From the NCBI RefSeq assembly GCF_900108345.1, contig NZ_FNVV01000013.1:1152944-1216943 (forward strand): a stretch of 64,000 nt of DNA. The letters run 5' to 3'. A program made the translations under genes and the position numbers. This DNA is from Bacteroides ndongoniae (GTDB lineage Bacteria; Bacteroidota; Bacteroidia; Bacteroidales; Bacteroidaceae). The notes under the pieces are model-generated. The model did not search any database and was not told the DNA's origin. It saw only the letters and a program-made list of their open reading frames with translations. Below are positions 60,086 through 64,000 of this stretch, one piece after another (the first letter of the stretch is position 1; each line of letters starts with the position of its first letter).

Positions 60086-61012
60086 ATGATTAACAGAGTT
60101 CTTATTCGTCTTAAGATTATACAGATTGTATATGCTTATTATCAGAACGGCAGTAAAAATTTAGACTCAGCGGAGAAAGAATTGTTCTTTAGCCTTTCTA
60201 AGGCGTACGACCTTTACAATTACCTGCTGATGCTGATGGTTGCTTTGACGAACTATGCGCGTAAGCGTATTGACACTGCAAAGGCCAAATTGGCTCCTAC
60301 TCCTGAAGAATTGTATCCGAACATGAAATTTGTGGAAAACAAGTTTGTTGCCCAGTTGGAGGGAAACAAGCAGCTGATGGATTATGCCGCCAACCAGAAA
60401 CGCAGTTGGAGCAATGATGAAGATTTCGTGAAGGGGCTTTATGAGAAGATTCAGGCTTCGGATATATATAAGGAATATATGGCTTCGTCAGAAACTTCGT
60501 ACGAAGCTGACCGCGAATTGTGGCGGAAACTTTATAAAACCTTTATTTTCCACAACGAGGATCTGGACAGTCTGCTTGAAGACCAAAGTCTGTATTGGAA
60601 TGATGACAAGGATATTGTTGACACCTTTGTACTGAAAACCATCAAACGCTTTGACGAAAAGAATGGAGCCAATCAGGAACTGCTTCCCGAGTTCAAGGAT
60701 GATGAGGATCGCGAGTTTGCCCGCCGGTTGTTCCGCCGTGCTATTCTGAACAGCGACTACTATCGTCATCTGATCAGCGAGAATACGCGCAACTGGGATT
60801 TGGAGCGTGTAGCTTTCATGGACGTCATCATTATGCAGTGTGCGTTGGCCGAGATCTTGAGTTTCCCCAATATCCCAATCAGCGTTTCCCTGAACGAATA
60901 TGTCGACATCGCAAAAGTATATAGTACATTGAAGAGCGGCAGTTTTGTCAATGGTACTTTAGACGGAATTGTTAAGGTATTAAAAAAAGAAGGGAAGTTA
61001 ACGAAAAACTGA
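60086..61012 (+). CDS. nusB: Transcription antitermination factor NusB, long form
   Basis: The 308-residue protein is about twice the length of E. coli NusB. The NusB fold occupies the C-terminal half (EDREFARRLFRRAILNSDYY, NWDLERVAFMDVIIMQCALAE, NEYVDIAKVYSTLKSGSFVN), with an extended helical N-terminal half typical of Bacteroidetes. NusB with NusE promotes antitermination of rRNA operons. It heads a same-strand group with yajC, the YbbR-like gene and coaE. Confidence 0.93.
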   Translation: MINRVLIRLKIIQIVYAYYQNGSKNLDSAEKELFFSLSKAYDLYNYLLMLMVALTNYARKRIDTAKAKLAPTPEELYPNMKFVENKFVAQLEGNKQLMDYAANQKRSWSNDEDFVKGLYEKIQASDIYKEYMASSETSYEADRELWRKLYKTFIFHNEDLDSLLEDQSLYWNDDKDIVDTFVLKTIKRFDEKNGANQELLPEFKDDEDREFARRLFRRAILNSDYYRHLISENTRNWDLERVAFMDVIIMQCALAEILSFPNIPISVSLNEYVDIAKVYSTLKSGSFVNGTLDGIVKVLKKEGKLTKN

Positions 61013-61054
61013 TACCTTTGTTGCTCACATTTAAAAAACTAAAACTGAATATTT

Positions 61055-61390
61055 ATGAATTTGATGACTGTATTCTTCCTGCAAGCTACTCCCGCAGGTC
61101 CTGCGGGTGGCGGTAGCATGATGTGGATTATGCTGATAGCCATGTTTGTGATCATGTATTTCTTTATGATTCGTCCGCAGAACAAGAAGCAAAAAGAAAT
61201 TGCCAATTTCCGTAAATCGCTTCAGGTTAATCAGAAAGTGATTACTGCCGGAGGTATTCATGGTGTGGTCAAAGAAATCAATGATAATGACGTGATTCTT
61301 GAGATTGCTTCTAATGTAAAGATCCGTATTGATAAGAATTCTATTTTTGCCGCTGCTGCCGATGCTAATGGTAGCCAGGCTGCAAAATAA
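61055..61390 (+). CDS. yajC: Preprotein translocase subunit YajC
   Basis: The 111-residue protein has one membrane span (MMWIMLIAMFVIMYFFMIRPQNKKQKE), with RPQ at the cytoplasmic end as in all YajC proteins. The soluble domain GDxV-like part VITAGGIHGVVKEINDNDVILEI follows. It associates with SecDF in protein export. It is located 42 nt after nusB, an arrangement common in this phylum. Confidence 0.95.
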   Translation: MNLMTVFFLQATPAGPAGGGSMMWIMLIAMFVIMYFFMIRPQNKKQKEIANFRKSLQVNQKVITAGGIHGVVKEINDNDVILEIASNVKIRIDKNSIFAAAADANGSQAAK

Positions 61391-61408
61391 AGGAAGGAAT
61401 ATGAGCCT

Positions 61409-62431
61409 ATGCTCGATCGTAGTAATATAAAGAGCAAATACTCTAAGATTGCTGCACAAGTGAAGAACTTTCTGCTCAGTGCCAAGAGCAGAGAGTTCTT
61501 CATTTTTTTGTTTTTCTTTTTTATAGCCAGTGGTTTCTGGTTGTTGCAGACGTTGAACAACGACTATGAAACGGAGTTCTCCGTCCCTGTGCGGTTGAAA
61601 GGGGTACCTGATAATGTTGTTATCACTTCGGAACCGGCTACAGAGTTGCATATCAAAGTGAAGGACAAAGGCACTGTATTGTTGAACTATATGTTAGGGA
61701 AGAGTTTCTATCCTCTTGCTATTAATTTCGATGAATACAAGACGAGTGACAACAGCAATCATGTGCGTATCGTTTCGTCTGAATTCGAGAAGAAAATTCT
61801 TAGTCAGCTGAATGTGTCAACACGTTTGCTCGCTATGAAGCCGGACACGTTAGAGTATTATTATTCTACTGGTGATTCGAAACTGGTACCAGTGAAGTTG
61901 TTGGGTGAGGTGAATGCCGGCAGGCAATATTATTTGTCGGATACTGTTTTTACGCCTGATTCGGTATTGGTGTATGCTTCGAAAGAGGCTTTAGACACTA
62001 TAACTGCGGCCTATACGAAATGGGTCAGACAGGATGAGATTACTGATACGTTGAAGCAACAGGTTGGTCTGATGGCACGCAAAGGAATAAAATATGTTCC
62101 ATCTTCGGTTGACATGATGTTACCTGTTGATATTTATACGGAGAAAACGGTAGAAGTACCTTTACGGGGTGTTAACTTCCCGGCCGACAAGGTGCTGCGG
62201 GCTTTTCCTTCGAAAGTACAAGTCACTTTTCAGGTAGGACTAAGCCGCTTCAGGAAGATTACAGCTGATGATTTTCATATTCGTGTATCGTATGAAGAAC
62301 TGCTGCTGTTGGGTTCGGACAAGTATAAAGTGAAGTTGGGACATGTGCCGGAAGGAGTCACGCAAGTACGTATCCATCCGGAGCAGGTAGACTTTTTGAT
62401 AGAGCAAATACCATCGGATTATGGCAATTAA
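61409..62431 (+). CDS. YbbR/CdaR-like domain membrane-anchored protein
   Basis: The 340-residue protein has an N-terminal membrane anchor ([20 protein letters not shown]) after a Lys-rich cytoplasmic stretch, then YbbR-like beta domains outside the membrane ([40 protein letters not shown]). In Firmicutes, CdaR-type YbbR proteins regulate the c-di-AMP cyclase CdaA, but no cyclase gene is adjacent here. The 3' end overlaps coaE by 11 bp, so the two are coupled. Confidence 0.88.
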   Translation: MLDRSNIKSKYSKIAAQVKNFLLSAKSREFFIFLFFFFIASGFWLLQTLNNDYETEFSVPVRLKGVPDNVVITSEPATELHIKVKDKGTVLLNYMLGKSFYPLAINFDEYKTSDNSNHVRIVSSEFEKKILSQLNVSTRLLAMKPDTLEYYYSTGDSKLVPVKLLGEVNAGRQYYLSDTVFTPDSVLVYASKEALDTITAAYTKWVRQDEITDTLKQQVGLMARKGIKYVPSSVDMMLPVDIYTEKTVEVPLRGVNFPADKVLRAFPSKVQVTFQVGLSRFRKITADDFHIRVSYEELLLLGSDKYKVKLGHVPEGVTQVRIHPEQVDFLIEQIPSDYGN

Positions 62432-62999
62432 GATAGGAATAACGGGGGGAATAGGCAGTGGAAAAAGTGTTGTGTCCCGTTTACTCGAAGTGATGGGAGT
62501 GCCTGTTTATATCTCTGATGTTGAAACAAAGAAACTGATGCTGACGGACGGAGAAATACGTCGGAAGCTGGTAGATTTGCTGGGCGACGAAGTGTATGCA
62601 GGTGGTGTTTTGAACAAGCCGATGCTGGCTTCGTATCTTTTTGCTTCGGAGCAACATGCACGTGAGGTCAATGCAATTGTCCATCCGCAGGTGAAGAAGG
62701 ATTTCCGCCGATGGGTGCAGGAACACGAAAAGTTTCCTTTGGTAGGTATCGAATCGGCCATTCTGATAGAGGCTGGTTTTACAGCCGAAGTGGACAAAGT
62801 ACTGATGGTATATGCGCCTCGTGAGGTACGTATAGCGCGTGCGATAGAACGTGACAGTTCGTCGCGCAAATTGATTGAACAGCGCATCCGTAGTCAGATG
62901 GATGACGAGGTGAAACGCCGTCAGGCCGATTTTGTGATAGTGAACGACGGTGAGAAAACTTTGATACCACAAGTCCGGGAATTGCTTGCATCGTTGTAG
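62421..62999 (+). CDS. coaE: Dephospho-CoA kinase
   Basis: The 192-residue P-loop kinase has [13 protein letters not shown] (Walker A, 9-16), [13 protein letters not shown] with the catalytic Asp, [11 protein letters not shown], and the lid region [17 protein letters not shown] with arginines. It phosphorylates the 3' hydroxyl of dephospho-CoA in the last step of CoA synthesis. The start codon lies inside the end of the YbbR-like gene. Cytoplasmic. Confidence 0.95.
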   Translation: MAIKIGITGGIGSGKSVVSRLLEVMGVPVYISDVETKKLMLTDGEIRRKLVDLLGDEVYAGGVLNKPMLASYLFASEQHAREVNAIVHPQVKKDFRRWVQEHEKFPLVGIESAILIEAGFTAEVDKVLMVYAPREVRIARAIERDSSSRKLIEQRIRSQMDDEVKRRQADFVIVNDGEKTLIPQVRELLASL

Positions 63000-63069
63000 A
63001 AAAAGAAGATATGCCTTGCTTCCTGTCTTGGGTCAAAGGACGGGTGTAAGCAAAAATAAGTAACCTTAT

Positions 63070-63100
63070 TTTGTATTCTCTTTAGCTTGCATTATCTTTG
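63070..63100 (+). promoter_or_regulatory. Promoter of the DUF5606 gene
   Basis: TTTG (63070-63073), 19 nt, then TATCTTTG (63093-63100): full consensus match, 47 nt upstream of the ATG. Confidence 0.75.
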
Positions 63101-63147
63101 CCATCCGATTAAAATTACTATTAACTAAATAAAATAAGAATAGAGTT

Positions 63148-63576
63148 ATGTTGAAGACTATTTTGTCTATCTCTGGAAAACCAGGATTGTATAAACTTGT
63201 TTCTCAAGGAAAGAATATGCTGATTGTAGAATCAATTGTGGATAAAAAACGCTTCCCGGCTTACGGTAACGAAAAGATTATTTCGTTGGGTGATATTGCC
63301 ATGTATACGGATGCAGAAGATATTCCATTGAGAGATGTACTGGTTTCTATGAAGAAGAAAGAGAATGGTGCTGCTGTAGTTATGGATCTGAAGAAGGCTA
63401 CATCAGAGGAACTTCGTACTTATCTGGCAGAAGTATTGCCAAACTTCGACCGCGACCGTGTACATTCTTCCGATATTAAAAAGCTGATTTCCTGGTACAA
63501 TCTGCTGGTAGCAGCCGGTTTGACAGATTTCGAAGAGGTTGCAGAAGAGCAGGAAGAAGCCGCTGAAGAAAAATAA
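63148..63576 (+). CDS. DUF5606 family protein
   Basis: The 142-residue cytoplasmic protein matches DUF5606: MLKTILSISGKPGLYKLVSQ at the start, a KRFPAYGNEKIISLGDIAMY core, and a helical C-terminal half (DIKKLISWYNLLVAAGLTDF) ending in a Glu/Ala-rich tail. The family is widespread in Bacteroidetes and its function is unknown. The strong promoter and terminator show a monocistronic, probably well-expressed gene. Confidence 0.9.
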   Translation: MLKTILSISGKPGLYKLVSQGKNMLIVESIVDKKRFPAYGNEKIISLGDIAMYTDAEDIPLRDVLVSMKKKENGAAVVMDLKKATSEELRTYLAEVLPNFDRDRVHSSDIKKLISWYNLLVAAGLTDFEEVAEEQEEAAEEK

Positions 63577-63605
63577 AAAGACACTACTTTGGGATTAGAT
63601 ACAAA

Positions 63606-63667
63606 AATGAGTGTATCAGAAAGTGGAACGTTCAGTTCGTGAGTTTCTGATACACTCATTTTTTTTT
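63606..63667. terminator. Strong bidirectional terminator
   Basis: A 17-bp perfect stem (AATGAGTGTATCAGAAA with its complement 63644-63660), a 21-nt loop and a run of nine T. It lies between the convergent DUF5606 and deaminase genes. Confidence 0.93.
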
Positions 63668-63689
63668 GTTATCAATAGTGTTTATTTCC

Positions 63690-64000
63690 TTAATATTCCA
63701 CCTTATCTTCTTTTTTCATCCACATATCGAAGGCTTTGATGGCCTCTTCGGGCAATACTATTTCAGATGGCAATTTGCGTCGGTCTTTAGGTAATTCCAG
63801 TTCATCGTAGATGAAGGAGTCATCGAAACCGATATTCTTGGCATCTGTCTTGTTGTTTCCGTAATACATTTTATCCAAATGTGCCCAGTAGATGGCACCC
63901 AGGCACATGGGGCAGGGTTCGCAGGAGGTATAGATTTCGTATCCGCTCAGGTCGAATGTTCCGAGTTTCTCGCAAGCGGCACGTATGGCGCTTACCTCGG
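63690..64000 (-). CDS. Nucleoside/guanine deaminase (CMP/dCMP-type zinc deaminase), 5' truncated
   Basis: The frame is open to the right edge, so the N-terminus is missing. The visible 103 residues include the second zinc-site motif SCEPCPMCLGA, preceded by EVSAIRAACEKLGTFDLSGY, which follows the (H)AE motif. Later come YWAHLDKMYYGN and IGFDDSFIYDEL, which resemble guanine deaminases of the GuaD type. Reaction: hydrolytic deamination of a purine or related base. GuaD is favoured over tRNA adenosine deaminase because of the C-terminal FDDSF region. Confidence 0.85.
   Translation of the reverse strand, partial: EVSAIRAACEKLGTFDLSGYEIYTSCEPCPMCLGAIYWAHLDKMYYGNNKTDAKNIGFDDSFIYDELELPKDRRKLPSEIVLPEEAIKAFDMWMKKEDKVEY

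Overview
The window looks like chromosomal DNA of a gut Bacteroidales species, most likely Bacteroides or Phocaeicola. The evidence is SusC/SusD pairs, GH92 and GH28 enzymes with lipoprotein or signal-peptide N-termini, GLPGLI and BF3164-like families, a sodium-pumping methylmalonyl-CoA decarboxylase operon, and many promoters of the Bacteroidetes form TTG/TTTG, about 20 nt, TAnnTTTG. I see no tRNA, rRNA, CRISPR array or intact insertion sequence.

Layout. 0-7.4 kb: carbohydrate genes on the + strand (membrane acyltransferase-like protein cut by the window edge, GH92 mannosidase, two GH28 polygalacturonase-like proteins, histidine acid phosphatase), meeting hydF tail to tail. 8.6-10.3 kb: a long non-coding stretch full of short-period repeats. 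10.3-18.2 kb: susC-susD, a second GH92 and a small secreted protein. 18.3-26.6 kb: secreted esterase, rpmE, secreted nuclease/phosphatase-fold protein, class II aldolase, a membrane/cytidylate-kinase-like fusion, an AraC regulator and a CocE/S15 hydrolase. 27-34.4 kb: a run of ten minus-strand genes (two SDR enzymes, DUF2200, DUF2867, two DUF3795-type Cys-rich proteins, six GNAT domains on three polypeptides, HxlR regulator), with a divergent cupin. 35-40 kb: CDF metal exporter, SusA-like neopullulanase with a LacI-type operator, TPR protein. 40-45 kb: methylmalonyl-CoA epimerase and the four decarboxylase subunits (succinate to propionate route). 45-54 kb: accessory region with a beta-propeller lipoprotein, an antitoxin remnant, a second copy of the repeat element, a toxin-antitoxin pair, and a two-component system divergent from a GLPGLI/TonB-receptor pair. 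54-64 kb: housekeeping genes (Kef-type antiporter, oxidoreductase, S4 protein, pth, rplY, DUF3276, nusB, yajC, YbbR-like, coaE, DUF5606) and a nucleoside deaminase cut by the right edge.

The most unusual signal is in the spacers. Two intergenic regions 37 kb apart (8958-9221 and 46508-46771) each hold a degenerate array of exactly twelve 22-bp units, followed by a second shared module. Each array begins at the stop codon of a short, apparently truncated reading frame. Further 22- or 23-bp periodic arrays with different unit sequences occur at 9648, 20938, 26848, 39910 and 54028. A period of 22 is not a multiple of three, so these are not protein repeats. Other points of interest are a promoter plus terminator-like leader before hydF, a three-GNAT fusion overlapping a two-GNAT fusion, a lamin-tail/OadG fusion in the decarboxylase, and several long-armed palindromes.
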